Below, piece after piece: positions 22,925-31,285 of a stretch of 64,000 nucleotides of DNA. The stretch is taken from assembly GCA_035353855.1 (NCBI GenBank), contig DAOQAK010000010.1:1-64000 (forward strand). Reading direction: 5' to 3'. Position numbers and translations under genes: made by a program. The first letter of the stretch is position 1, and every line of letters begins with the position of its first letter. This DNA comes from Bacteroidales bacterium (lineage in GTDB: Bacteria > Bacteroidota > Bacteroidia > Bacteroidales > CG2-30-32-10). Under the pieces are notes generated by a model. The model made no database searches, was not told the origin of the DNA, and was given only the letters and a program-made list of their open reading frames with translations.

Positions 22925-24688
22925 TTAGTTATGAGTTATGAGTTCGGAGTTATGAGTTTTTTCTATCCCCTTGCTTTCGGTCGTGGGCTTTTTGAGCCGC
23001 TGCTTCTTTTCCTTGCTGCTATTGGGTTTTATCGGCTCAGTTGTGCAGTGAGCCGCATTTGAGCCGGTGAGCTGCTGCGCTCTTACTTTGTTTAATGCTT
23101 CGTCTAATGCTGTGCTGATACGGCTTTGCAGTTGTTTGTATTCTTCATAGCTTATAATTTCATAACAGTAACTTTTTCCTGTACTCCCCATCAGCAAGCC
23201 TTTACCTGCTTTTTCTGTTTTCTTATTTTCTGTATAGTGTTTTATATATCCATTGGTAAATAAATGCAGGTGATGCCGCTTTACCGTGCTTACAGGAATG
23301 CGCAAGGCTTTTGATATTTCTTTACTTGTAAACCCTTCACTGTCGTCCGCCACAGGCGGAGTCGTAAGTAGCAAGTCGTTAGTCATAAGTTGTAATTTGC
23401 GTTGTTGTAAATATATTTTCAGTTGCTCAAAATAATTCCGGCAGGCTCCGTTCAGTTCATCGCTCTTGCGTAATAATATTTCTTTCATCAGGCTGTTGGC
23501 TTCCTGTATATCTTCAAGCGTGGTTTCTATATATACTTCTCCTGTTTCTTCATCTGCTTTTTGTTCCCGCTGGTATTGCTTGTAAAATGTGATGGCTTCT
23601 ATAAATTGCAAATAATGGCTGTTGGTTCTTCTTGGTTTAAAAACTTCCTGTGGTATCTGTAACATTTCAGCATAAGGATTTCTGATGCTTACAGGCTGCA
23701 ATATTCTTTGTACATTCTTCATCAGTTCTTTTATCCTGTGTTCTTCTTCAAAGTTTACCGTACCTGCGCTGAGTTTGCGCTGATAATTCATAATTTTTTC
23801 GTCTTGTTCTTTGCTTTCATCAAGATAGATAAGGAAGCTGCGGTTTGCATTATCTTCATAAATACTTTCCTGAGTAGTACAGCCTGCTACGCTTACAGGT
23901 CCTTCAACAGTTAAATGAACCGTCTTTGTATTTCCTTTGTTGTCCTTTAGTGTTACGGTCTTCGTTATTTTTCTTTTGCTCTTTAGTTCTCTTAATGGAT
24001 ATAACACGCTTTCTGCCCCGTCCAGGTCTTCTATTAAAATAAGTTTGTGTTTTAGTTCCTGCTGACCGAAGTAATACAGGGCGTTTTCGCTTAGCGTGGT
24101 TATTTCTATCCTGTCTTCTTCGGGTATCAGCTCGCTTACTTTTTCCTGTAAATAACTTTTTCCTGTGCCACTGGATGCAAGGCTTACAACATGCAAAGGA
24201 TATTCCCGCTTGCGGCTTGTAAATATTAAATACATCAGCAGCCTGTTATGTTCTTCGCCTATCATCCCTGTTTTTCCTATCAGGTCGTTAGTAGCAAGTA
24301 GTAAGTCGTTAGATTTTAAAAAACTTATCGCTGCTTCTTTTTCTTCTTCTGTCAGTATCTTACTACTAACGACTTCGGACTTACGACTATTTTTTATTTC
24401 CTGCATCCTGTAATTTTCCAACCGGTTAATAAGTTCTCCTAATACTTTACTCAGATACACAGTGCCTATTTCAAAGCGTTCGGCGTACTTGCGTACAAGT
24501 TTTTCTAGTTGTCCGTCGTTGTATAAATCGAGATTGTGCCTGATAGCAATAGTTTTGAACTCTGTTTTTATGGTTACTCTTAACCTGTCCAAGCCTTCAA
24601 GCCGTATGCCGCCAAGTATGGCAAAGCTTAGTTGTTCGTACTTCCATGTGATATGTTCGGGGTTTTGGGTGTTCAGTAATTGTTCCAT
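22925..24688 (-). CDS. P-loop ATPase, replication or recombination-like (copy 2)
   Basis: Identical translation to 14094-15857, with the same Walker A SSGTGKSY, C-terminal helix-turn-helix and repeat-derived stretches. Confidence 0.75.
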   Translation of the reverse strand: MEQLLNTQNPEHITWKYEQLSFAILGGIRLEGLDRLRVTIKTEFKTIAIRHNLDLYNDGQLEKLVRKYAERFEIGTVYLSKVLGELINRLENYRMQEIKNSRKSEVVSSKILTEEEKEAAISFLKSNDLLLATNDLIGKTGMIGEEHNRLLMYLIFTSRKREYPLHVVSLASSGTGKSYLQEKVSELIPEEDRIEITTLSENALYYFGQQELKHKLILIEDLDGAESVLYPLRELKSKRKITKTVTLKDNKGNTKTVHLTVEGPVSVAGCTTQESIYEDNANRSFLIYLDESKEQDEKIMNYQRKLSAGTVNFEEEHRIKELMKNVQRILQPVSIRNPYAEMLQIPQEVFKPRRTNSHYLQFIEAITFYKQYQREQKADEETGEVYIETTLEDIQEANSLMKEILLRKSDELNGACRNYFEQLKIYLQQRKLQLMTNDLLLTTPPVADDSEGFTSKEISKALRIPVSTVKRHHLHLFTNGYIKHYTENKKTEKAGKGLLMGSTGKSYCYEIISYEEYKQLQSRISTALDEALNKVRAQQLTGSNAAHCTTEPIKPNSSKEKKQRLKKPTTESKGIEKTHNSELITHN

Positions 24689-24833
24689 ATAATTTATTAT
24701 TTGCCATTTTGACTATTGCAAAAATAATAATAAATTGTTTATATGACTATCATAATTTATCAAATAAATTATTATGTTGCCCGTAATTCACTTTCTGACT
24801 ATATTTGTATTGCTTTTCATTTAAAAATTTCTG

Positions 24834-25199
24834 ATGATGCACGTAGGTAAAAACATTAAAAAAATACGGGAAGAAAAAGGACTGATGCAAAAAGAGATTG
24901 CCGCCGCCGCAGGTATGCACCCAGCCAACTACAATAAAGTGGAAAAAGGAGAGCGTGAACCTTCTATTGAGGCTTTAGATAAAATTGCAAAGCTGTTCGG
25001 TATGACCATTGACCAGCTTATTCATTTTGAAGGTAAGATGCCTAAAGAAGTTACTATTAAAGATAAAACCATTATTGAACAAATGAAGCTTATTCAGGAA
25101 CTGGATGAAAAAGACAAAGCCGTTATTTTTAGCATGATTGAAACTATGCTTACCAAGAAAAAATTTAAAGACTTCTTTAAAGAAAATGTAAAACAATAA
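24834..25199 (+). CDS. XRE-family transcriptional regulator (copy 2)
   Basis: Identical to 16003-16368. Promoter boxes at 24777-24779 and 24800-24807, terminator at 25204-25231. Confidence 0.9.
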   Translation: MMHVGKNIKKIREEKGLMQKEIAAAAGMHPANYNKVEKGEREPSIEALDKIAKLFGMTIDQLIHFEGKMPKEVTIKDKTIIEQMKLIQELDEKDKAVIFSMIETMLTKKKFKDFFKENVKQ

Positions 25200-25301
25200 T
25201 ATTAAAGCCCTGCATACGCCGGGCTTTTTTCTTTTCTATTTTTTTACTTTCCCTTCTTTGGTTTTTTTATATTATAATTATCGAAGTTGTTGCATAACTA
25301 C

Positions 25302-25583
25302 CTAATTATTTATCTCACTTTTTCTCTTTCCTCTTAAAAGGCTTATGGTAATATAACCCAATACAAATAATAGATGCACCCCTGTAATTATAATATTATA
25401 GAACCACCATCCCATAGTTGCCCCACCCTCTTTTATATAGTATAATCCATAATAAAAATAAAAGCTGTATATTAAAAATATAATTAAATTAATAAAGAAA
25501 AACAATTTACTGAATTTGTATGAAATTCCAATAAGGGCTAACGCCAAAAAAGAAATTAAATATATTATATTGTCAGCATCCAT
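25302..25583 (-). CDS. three-helix membrane protein, probable immunity of tip 1 (copy 2)
   Basis: Identical to 16471-16752, and again 9 bp after the lipase-like tip. Confidence 0.65.
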   Translation of the reverse strand: MDADNIIYLISFLALALIGISYKFSKLFFFINLIIFLIYSFYFYYGLYYIKEGGATMGWWFYNIIITGVHLLFVLGYITISLLRGKRKSEINN

Positions 25584-25592
25584 AATATCCTC

Positions 25593-26762
25593 CTAATTAC
25601 CTTTTGTTACTGTTGATTCATCTCCGTTAGTTCTCTCTGTATCGTAATTCTTATATCCTTCCTTTATAGCATTGAATAATAATCCTTTACTTGTTCCGCT
25701 TTCAAGGATTTTTAGTATGAAATTTAATTCTTTATTGTAGCTTGCATCTGTATGTTGTTCTATTGGACCCATTTCTTCTTCTGGTATTGAAGTCACATTA
25801 ATTACATCACCAGTTGCATCATCGCCAGATAATAGGTCTCCTATATGACTAATATTAATATTTTTAGTACCACTATTTGGATAATTTATCCAATTTGATT
25901 GATGAGGAGCTATATTTACAGAATATTCAATAATACTGTTATTATTATAAGCAAATCCAATTCCTTCTTTATTTGCTAATTTTAGGATTTCTGTTCTCAT
26001 GCCTTCCATATAACCCTCTCCATATGCAGAACCTCGACTATGTGTTATTACTTGTAGCTGTTCTGTGATTTTACCATCCTTCATAGTTTCTTTCATTTTA
26101 TTCCATACAGCTTGAGCATCAACCTTTGCTTGAGTTAGTCCAGCATTTCTTCTAGTATTAGGCCATAACCCTTTATTGCCATCCACAAAGAAAAAATCGC
26201 TAGAAAAACGGCTCTTACTTGCACTTGTACCATCAAAATATGACCCCATTTTATACCCTGTTGTAGATGCAATTGTGTTTAAAGTACTTGAACTCCAATA
26301 TTTTGGGCTTGCTCTTTGATAATCGCCGTCAAAAGTATTCCCATTAATTAAAATTGGAAATTCGCCGTCTTCATCTATCACCCTAATAGGACTATTAAGT
26401 GCATAATGGTATGGACTTAAATGTACTAATACATGTTTCTTATCATCTGTTTTTAAAAATCTCCCAATCCTACTATCATAAATTCTTGCACCAAAGTCAT
26501 AACTTGCGCCATCCACGCCGGTAATTTCATTGTCTTTTAACTTGCCATTAAAACCGTACTTGCTTGCAGTGGGGTTAAATGAACGCCCGGGCATTTCAGA
26601 ACCAAAAGGATATAGGTCAACAGCGCTGGTAATGTCTGCTGTATAGTAGTCAATAATTCCGTCGGAGTTGTTATCATTGGCGATCTTGTGGTCAGACACC
26701 GTAGTTAGTACTGAGCCTAAATGGTTACTTAACTCAAATTGTTGGAAGTTGGCAAGCATCAC
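25593..26762 (-). CDS. Rhs C-terminal tip 1, lipase-like, joined to the resident Rhs core (copy 2)
   Basis: 389 residues. From NHLGS onward it is identical to the tip at 16762, but the N-terminus is the chromosomal sequence FQQFELS instead of the element leader. This is the currently exposed tip of the resident cassette: the integration event replaced the M23 tip (now at 8063) by this lipase-like one. The first start codon is GTG at 26762, with ATG at 26759. The shell-forming Rhs N-terminus is absent; only 16 bp separate it from the TPR lipoprotein gene, so it may be co-transcribed with ruvX-def. Whether it is secreted is doubtful, since there is no signal peptide. Confidence 0.75.
   Translation of the reverse strand: MMLANFQQFELSNHLGSVLTTVSDHKIANDNNSDGIIDYYTADITSAVDLYPFGSEMPGRSFNPTASKYGFNGKLKDNEITGVDGASYDFGARIYDSRIGRFLKTDDKKHVLVHLSPYHYALNSPIRVIDEDGEFPILINGNTFDGDYQRASPKYWSSSTLNTIASTTGYKMGSYFDGTSASKSRFSSDFFFVDGNKGLWPNTRRNAGLTQAKVDAQAVWNKMKETMKDGKITEQLQVITHSRGSAYGEGYMEGMRTEILKLANKEGIGFAYNNNSIIEYSVNIAPHQSNWINYPNSGTKNINISHIGDLLSGDDATGDVINVTSIPEEEMGPIEQHTDASYNKELNFILKILESGTSKGLLFNAIKEGYKNYDTERTNGDESTVTKGN
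26719..26727. repeat. attachment core AAATGGTTA, right border
   Basis: Context TGAGCCT-AAATGGTTA-CTTAACTC: the left flank is element and the right flank is the resident Rhs core (QQFELS on the minus strand). Confidence 0.8.
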
Positions 26763-26778
26763 AATATAATAATTTATA

Positions 26779-27312
26779 CTATTCCGATTTTTTTACAGTA
26801 TCCGCTTTTAGCTTTGCGTCCAGCTCTGCTGCAATTTCTTCAGGAGTTTTATTCAGCATTTCCAACAAACTTTTTGCATCATCGGCAAATTCATTATCGG
26901 GATATTTTTTTATGAATGCATTATAACATTCTTCTGCTTTCTTTTTATTCTGCAAAAAGTTATCATAGGTAAATGCTTTCATGAACATACAATCCGGTAA
27001 TTTTTTATAGTCGGGATAGTTGTTTATTATTTTATCAAACAATTCTACTGCTTTGTTCGGATCACCGGTATTCATTAATATACTTGCAGCTTTATAATAA
27101 CAAGGTGCTGCCATGGTATCTTTTGGAAATGCATCAGCAAAATCAACATAAGCTTCAACAAGCTCATTTGCTTTTTTAATATTGAACGTATCGGTTTTAG
27201 AGCTTACAATTTTTTCCAACTCTTTAATTTTATCAATCTTGTTTTGTTTGCTGTTCGAGCATGCTGCAAGCAACACTGCTATTACTACTAAAGTTGATAT
27301 TATTTTTTTCAT
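26779..27312 (-). CDS. TPR lipoprotein, BamD/YfiO-like
   Basis: 177 residues with a lipoprotein signal (LLAAC, cysteine at about residue 18) and TPR-like helical repeats from about 45 to 150 (PCYYKAASILMNTGDPNKAVELFDKII, then a second unit). This resembles the BamD/YfiO outer-membrane assembly scaffold, but it is shorter and not clearly that protein. It follows def by 9 bp in the ruvX-def-TPR order common in Bacteroidota. Confidence 0.75.
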   Translation of the reverse strand: MKKIISTLVVIAVLLAACSNSKQNKIDKIKELEKIVSSKTDTFNIKKANELVEAYVDFADAFPKDTMAAPCYYKAASILMNTGDPNKAVELFDKIINNYPDYKKLPDCMFMKAFTYDNFLQNKKKAEECYNAFIKKYPDNEFADDAKSLLEMLNKTPEEIAAELDAKLKADTVKKSE

Positions 27313-27321
27313 ATTAATTAA

Positions 27322-27888
27322 TTATTTTTTCTTTGTTTTTGAGAATTTCATTCTATAAGATACATTAACATTGCCTGTCATGATATCGTTGAGTTTTCCT
27401 TTAATAAGCTGTTTTTTCAATGAACTTAAGCGGTCAACAAAAACTTTTCCTTCAGTGTGGTCGTATTCATGCTGAATAATACGTGCCAGTATTCCATCAA
27501 ACCATCTGTCGTGAAATTTAAAATCTTTATCATAGTATTGCATTCTTATTTTGGGTTTTCTTAATACGTCTTCACGTAAAGTAGGAAAACTCAGGCAGCC
27601 TTCATTAAACAGCCATTCCTCGCCTTCTTCTTCAATAATTTTAGCATTTATCAAAGTCAGTTTTACACCTTCCAGTTCCGGGTCATCATCAGCAAAAGCA
27701 GTAGCATCAATTACAATCAAACGAATTGGCAAACCAACCTGGGGAGCAGCCAAACCTACGCCCGGAGCGGCATACATGGTTTCGAACATATTTTCGATAA
27801 GCTCATTTAAATTCGGATAACTCTCACCAATTTCTTCTGCTTTCTTTTTTAAAATGGCATGTCCATATGAATATATCGGTAAAATCAT
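27322..27888 (-). CDS. def: peptide deformylase
   Basis: Removes the N-formyl group from nascent proteins in the cytosol. The 188-residue protein has all three motifs: GVGLAAPQVG (about 42-51), EGCLSFP (about 98-104) and the metal-binding QHEYDHTEG (about 140-148). The start MILPIYSYG is typical. It lies 18 bp downstream of ruvX. A second, divergent deformylase homologue is at 33540. Confidence 0.96.
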   Translation of the reverse strand: MILPIYSYGHAILKKKAEEIGESYPNLNELIENMFETMYAAPGVGLAAPQVGLPIRLIVIDATAFADDDPELEGVKLTLINAKIIEEEGEEWLFNEGCLSFPTLREDVLRKPKIRMQYYDKDFKFHDRWFDGILARIIQHEYDHTEGKVFVDRLSSLKKQLIKGKLNDIMTGNVNVSYRMKFSKTKKK

Positions 27889-27906
27889 TTCAAATATTTC
27901 CTTTCC

Positions 27907-28329
27907 TTATTTTTTTATAATACTATTTTCAAGGTATGATTGTAAGATTAAAGTTGCACTCACACTATCGAGCAATTCTTTTTTCTGCCTGTCTTTTTTT
28001 TTCAAACCTGCATCATATAATGTTTGCATAGCCATTTTCGAGGTAAAGCGCTCATCGTACCTGTTTACTGGTATTGCAGGAAAACTTTTCTTCAATAAAT
28101 TTATAAATGCCTGTATACACTGCTCCGATTCGGATGATGTTCCATCCATATTTTTAGGTTCCCCCACAACAAAGCATTCAACATCTTCATGTGAAGTATA
28201 TGCTTTCAGATACGGGAGCACATCTTTTGAATGTAGCGTTGTTAAGGCATTAGCAATCATTTTCAAATTGTCGGTCACTGCCAGTCCAACTCTTTTTGTT
28301 CCGTAATCGATTGCAAGTATTCTTCCCAC
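27907..28329 (-). CDS. ruvX: Holliday junction resolvase-like RuvX/YqgF
   Basis: 140 residues with an RNase H-like fold. The opening MGRILAIDYGTKRVGLAV carries the first catalytic aspartate. VVGEPKNMDGTSSE, FINLLK and RYDERFTSKMA follow, and the last acidic position lies in KELLDSVSATLILQSYL. The family acts in pre-16S rRNA processing and possibly Holliday junction cleavage. First gene of the ruvX-def-TPR operon. Confidence 0.95.
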   Translation of the reverse strand: MGRILAIDYGTKRVGLAVTDNLKMIANALTTLHSKDVLPYLKAYTSHEDVECFVVGEPKNMDGTSSESEQCIQAFINLLKKSFPAIPVNRYDERFTSKMAMQTLYDAGLKKKDRQKKELLDSVSATLILQSYLENSIIKK

Positions 28330-28425
28330 AAAAAATATTTTTTACAAAATTATAAATAATAAATAAACCTACGTTATATAAATTAAGGTATTTATTTATA
28401 ATTTTACAAAATCAAAATTTATGAT

Positions 28426-29238
28426 ATGGAAATTAAAGAAATTATTGAAAAAGCCTGGGAAAACAGGGAATTGCTCAAAGAGAAAGAAACCATTGCTGCA
28501 ATTAATAAAGCTATATTAGAACTTGATTCCGGCAAACAAAGAGTTGCAGAATTCACTCCTGAAGGATGGATTGTGAATACATGGCTGAAAAAGGCAGTAT
28601 TATTATATTTCCCCATCCAGGAAATGCAAGTTATCGAAGTAGGTCCATTTGAATTTCACGATAAGATTCCATTAAAAAGAAATTATGCACGCCTTGGTGT
28701 CCGCGTGGTTCCTCATGCCATTGCACGCCACGGCTCGTATATTGCAAAAGGTGTTATCATGATGCCTTCGTATATCAATATTGGCGCCTATGTTGATTCA
28801 GGCACTATGGTTGACACCTGGGCCACAGTAGGTTCATGCGCACAAATCGGGAAAAACGTTCACCTTAGCGGAGGCGTTGGTATTGGCGGTGTTCTGGAAC
28901 CCGTACAGGCTGCGCCCGTAATCGTAGAAGACGGTTGCTTTATTGGTTCGCGCTGTATTATTGTTGAAGGTGCACGTATTGAAAAAGAAGCGGTACTCGG
29001 AGCTAATGTAGTTATTACACAATCAACAAAAATTATTGATGTATCAGAAAGCACACCTAAAGAATATAAAGGTTATGTTCCTTCACGCTCTGTTGTCATT
29101 CCCGGTTCTTACACCAGGAAATTCAATGCCGGTAACTACAATGTGAATTGCGCATTAATCATTGGAAAGCGACAGGAATCAACGGATTTAAAGACATCAT
29201 TAAATAATGTGCTGCGCGATTTTGATGTTGCTGTATAA
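28426..29238 (+). CDS. dapD: tetrahydrodipicolinate N-succinyltransferase
   Basis: Transfers succinyl from succinyl-CoA to tetrahydrodipicolinate in the succinylase route to lysine and meso-diaminopimelate. 270 residues with a helical N-terminal domain, then left-handed beta-helix hexapeptide repeats from about 105 (RHGSYIAKGVIMMPSYINIGAYVDSGTMVDTWATVGSCAQIG, read in steps). The EDGCFIGSRCIIVEGA segment is also typical. Divergent from ruvX. Confidence 0.96.
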   Translation: MEIKEIIEKAWENRELLKEKETIAAINKAILELDSGKQRVAEFTPEGWIVNTWLKKAVLLYFPIQEMQVIEVGPFEFHDKIPLKRNYARLGVRVVPHAIARHGSYIAKGVIMMPSYINIGAYVDSGTMVDTWATVGSCAQIGKNVHLSGGVGIGGVLEPVQAAPVIVEDGCFIGSRCIIVEGARIEKEAVLGANVVITQSTKIIDVSESTPKEYKGYVPSRSVVIPGSYTRKFNAGNYNVNCALIIGKRQESTDLKTSLNNVLRDFDVAV

Positions 29239-29414
29239 AAAAATTTTAACACTTCTCCTTTCTAATACCAATTGTAAAATTTATTGGACTATTACATATA
29301 TACAATCGGTATAATTTAGACTGAAAACAAATTTTCAGAATTATAAAAAAAGTATTGCATTATACTTTTCAAAGTATTATTATTGTAACATTAAACAAGC
29401 AGCATTTTTTTCCG

Positions 29415-30185
29415 ATGTATAATAAATTCAAATTTTTAATAGCTATTGTTATTAGTGCAATATTGCTGCTTTCCTGCAAGCATGTAAGCACAATTCAAAA
29501 GACCGATACGAATGTTTATACACTTGACTCTGCATCAGCAAAAACTGATGATACCAGCTTTTTAAGAATAATAAAGCCTTATAAAGAAAATATGGCTGCC
29601 GAAATGAATGCTGTACTTGCTTATACTGATGAAGCAATGATTAAAGATAAACCTGAAGGTCTGTTGAATAATTTTGTTTCAGACCTTATATTTATAAAAG
29701 CAAAAGAATATTACAAACCCGATGATGGAAAACAAATCGACTTCTGTATTTTAAACAGCGGCGGCTTACGCACAGCTTTTCCGAAAGGAGCAATAACCCG
29801 CAGCAAAATTTTTGAACTTATGCCATTCGACAATAAAGTTGTTGTGGTAACTCTCACTCCTGAAAAAACTTTGCAATTATTTAATTATATTGCAAAAGCA
29901 GGCGGTATACCAGTTTCAGGATTATCAATGGGTATTAAGGATACCAGTGCTGTTAATGTTTTAATCGACGGAAAAAAATTTGATAATACAAGGTCATATA
30001 AAATCGCGACATCAGATTACCTTGCGAATGGCGGAGATAAAATGTATTTTTTCAGTAAACCCGTAAACCTTGAAGACCTTGATATAAAAATCCGCGATGC
30101 TATAATTTCATACGTTACAGAAGAAAATAAAAAAGGAAATAAATTACATTCCAAACTCGACAAACGAATTTATTATGAAAAGTAA
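29415..30185 (+). CDS. 5'-nucleotidase C-terminal domain lipoprotein
   Basis: I start at the ATG at 29415 (MYNKFKFLIA...), which gives a lipoprotein signal ending LLLSC; an upstream TTG at 29355 only adds non-signal residues. The 256-residue product matches the C-terminal, substrate-specificity domain of UshA-type 5'-nucleotidases: NFVSDLIFIKAKEY, DFCILNSGGLRTAFPKGAIT and YKIATSDYLANGGDKM. The catalytic metallophosphatase half is on the next gene, whose start overlaps this stop by 11 bp. The two probably act as one enzyme in the periplasm. Confidence 0.85.
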   Translation: MYNKFKFLIAIVISAILLLSCKHVSTIQKTDTNVYTLDSASAKTDDTSFLRIIKPYKENMAAEMNAVLAYTDEAMIKDKPEGLLNNFVSDLIFIKAKEYYKPDDGKQIDFCILNSGGLRTAFPKGAITRSKIFELMPFDNKVVVVTLTPEKTLQLFNYIAKAGGIPVSGLSMGIKDTSAVNVLIDGKKFDNTRSYKIATSDYLANGGDKMYFFSKPVNLEDLDIKIRDAIISYVTEENKKGNKLHSKLDKRIYYEK

Positions 30186-31113
30186 CCGGCGTGATTTTTT
30201 TAAGACCATCATTGCAGGAGGCGCTTTTATTGGTGTTTCAAGCAATCCGCTTTTTGCTTTATCAGAAAAAAAAGAATACACAAAAATCACGTTGCTTCAT
30301 ACTAACGACACGCACAGCCACATTGAACCTTTTCCCGCGAACGATACAAAATTCCCAGGAATGGGTGGCTATGCAAGGCGTTCAACGATTATAAAAAAAA
30401 TCAGGGACGAAGAAAAAAACATTTTACTTTTCGACGCAGGAGATATTTTTCAGGGCACACCTTATTATAATATGTATGGTGGTGAACTCGAATTAAAACT
30501 TATGAGCCTTATGGGTTACGATGCCGCAACCCTTGGCAACCACGAATTCGACAACGGACTGAAAGGTATTGACAGCAACCTTCATAATGCAACTTTTCCA
30601 TTTATCAATTCAAATTACGATTTTTCAAAAACTTTACTTGCCGGAAAAATTTCAGAATATAAAATCTTTGAAAAAGATGGAATTAAAATAGGTGTATTTG
30701 GATTGGGAACAGAACTCGCAGGTTTGGTTGACAAAAAAAATTATGCCGAAACCATTTATAACAACCCATTTGAAAAAGCTGCATATTACGCACATTTGCT
30801 AAAAAAAGAAAAAAATTGCGATCTCGTGGTATGCTTGTCACACCTGGGATACGACGATGAAGATAATACCGGGTTCTGTGATATGGAGCTTGCAAAGCAA
30901 TCGAAAAATATTGATGTGATTATTGGAGGGCACACGCATACTTTTATTGATAAACCATATAAATTTTTTAATACCGATAAAAAAGAAGTTTATATTTGTC
31001 AGGTTGGATGGGGTGGAGTTAAATTAGGACGTATTGATTTTTATATTAATAAACAAGCAAAAACAAAATTTGTCGAAGCTTATACAATAAAAATTTTTAA
31101 TAATCAAGGGTAA
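30175..31113 (+). CDS. 5'-nucleotidase metallophosphatase domain, Tat-exported
   Basis: 312 residues, the catalytic N-terminal half of an UshA-like enzyme. The N-terminus MKSNRRDFFK followed by a hydrophobic stretch is a twin-arginine signal. Metal-binding motifs in order: HTNDTHSH, DAGDIFQG, GNHEFDNG, CLSHLGYD and GGHTHTF. Translationally coupled to the upstream substrate-binding half. It hydrolyses nucleotides or similar phosphoesters outside the cytoplasm. Confidence 0.88.
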   Translation: MKSNRRDFFKTIIAGGAFIGVSSNPLFALSEKKEYTKITLLHTNDTHSHIEPFPANDTKFPGMGGYARRSTIIKKIRDEEKNILLFDAGDIFQGTPYYNMYGGELELKLMSLMGYDAATLGNHEFDNGLKGIDSNLHNATFPFINSNYDFSKTLLAGKISEYKIFEKDGIKIGVFGLGTELAGLVDKKNYAETIYNNPFEKAAYYAHLLKKEKNCDLVVCLSHLGYDDEDNTGFCDMELAKQSKNIDVIIGGHTHTFIDKPYKFFNTDKKEVYICQVGWGGVKLGRIDFYINKQAKTKFVEAYTIKIFNNQG

Positions 31114-31285
31114 AAAAATTTTTTTTTAAACTTTTTTTTTGGAATATTTGTTAACTCTTTGAAAAATTACAAAATACTTGAATTTACAAGGTTTTCAAAG
31201 AAAAGCAACGACAGAAAACATATAGAATAAACTTATATAATTCGATAATAGGTTTTTAGTTATAATATAGAAACAATTTTAGTTA

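Larger units (their letters stand above)
17888..26718. mobile_element. 8,831-bp Rhs-tip-carrying tyrosine-recombinase element, copy 2
   Basis: Tandem, same-orientation repeat of 9057-17887 with an offset of 8,831 bp. Every ORF on both strands translates identically to its partner and spot-checked intergenic stretches match, so divergence is near zero. It is bordered by AAATGGTTA at 17888-17896 and 26719-26727. A head-to-tail array sharing one core per junction is the expected product of integrating a circular element next to an existing copy. Confidence 0.85.

Noticed and set aside
9057..26727. Ordinary transposon with a 9-bp target-site duplication
   Set aside because: The 9 bp at the borders is indeed what a duplication would look like. 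However, the unit begins with Rhs core sequence that continues NHL in frame, has no transposase, and encodes a complete tyrosine recombinase. A site-specific core explains all of this; a random duplication does not.
26779..27312. Calling the TPR lipoprotein bamD
   Set aside because: It is only 177 residues, shorter than BamD, and operon position with ruvX and def does not support that name specifically.
31114..31285. oriC upstream of dnaA
   Set aside because: The spacer is AT-rich but I found no TTATNCACA-type DnaA boxes, and in Bacteroidota dnaA and oriC are often apart.
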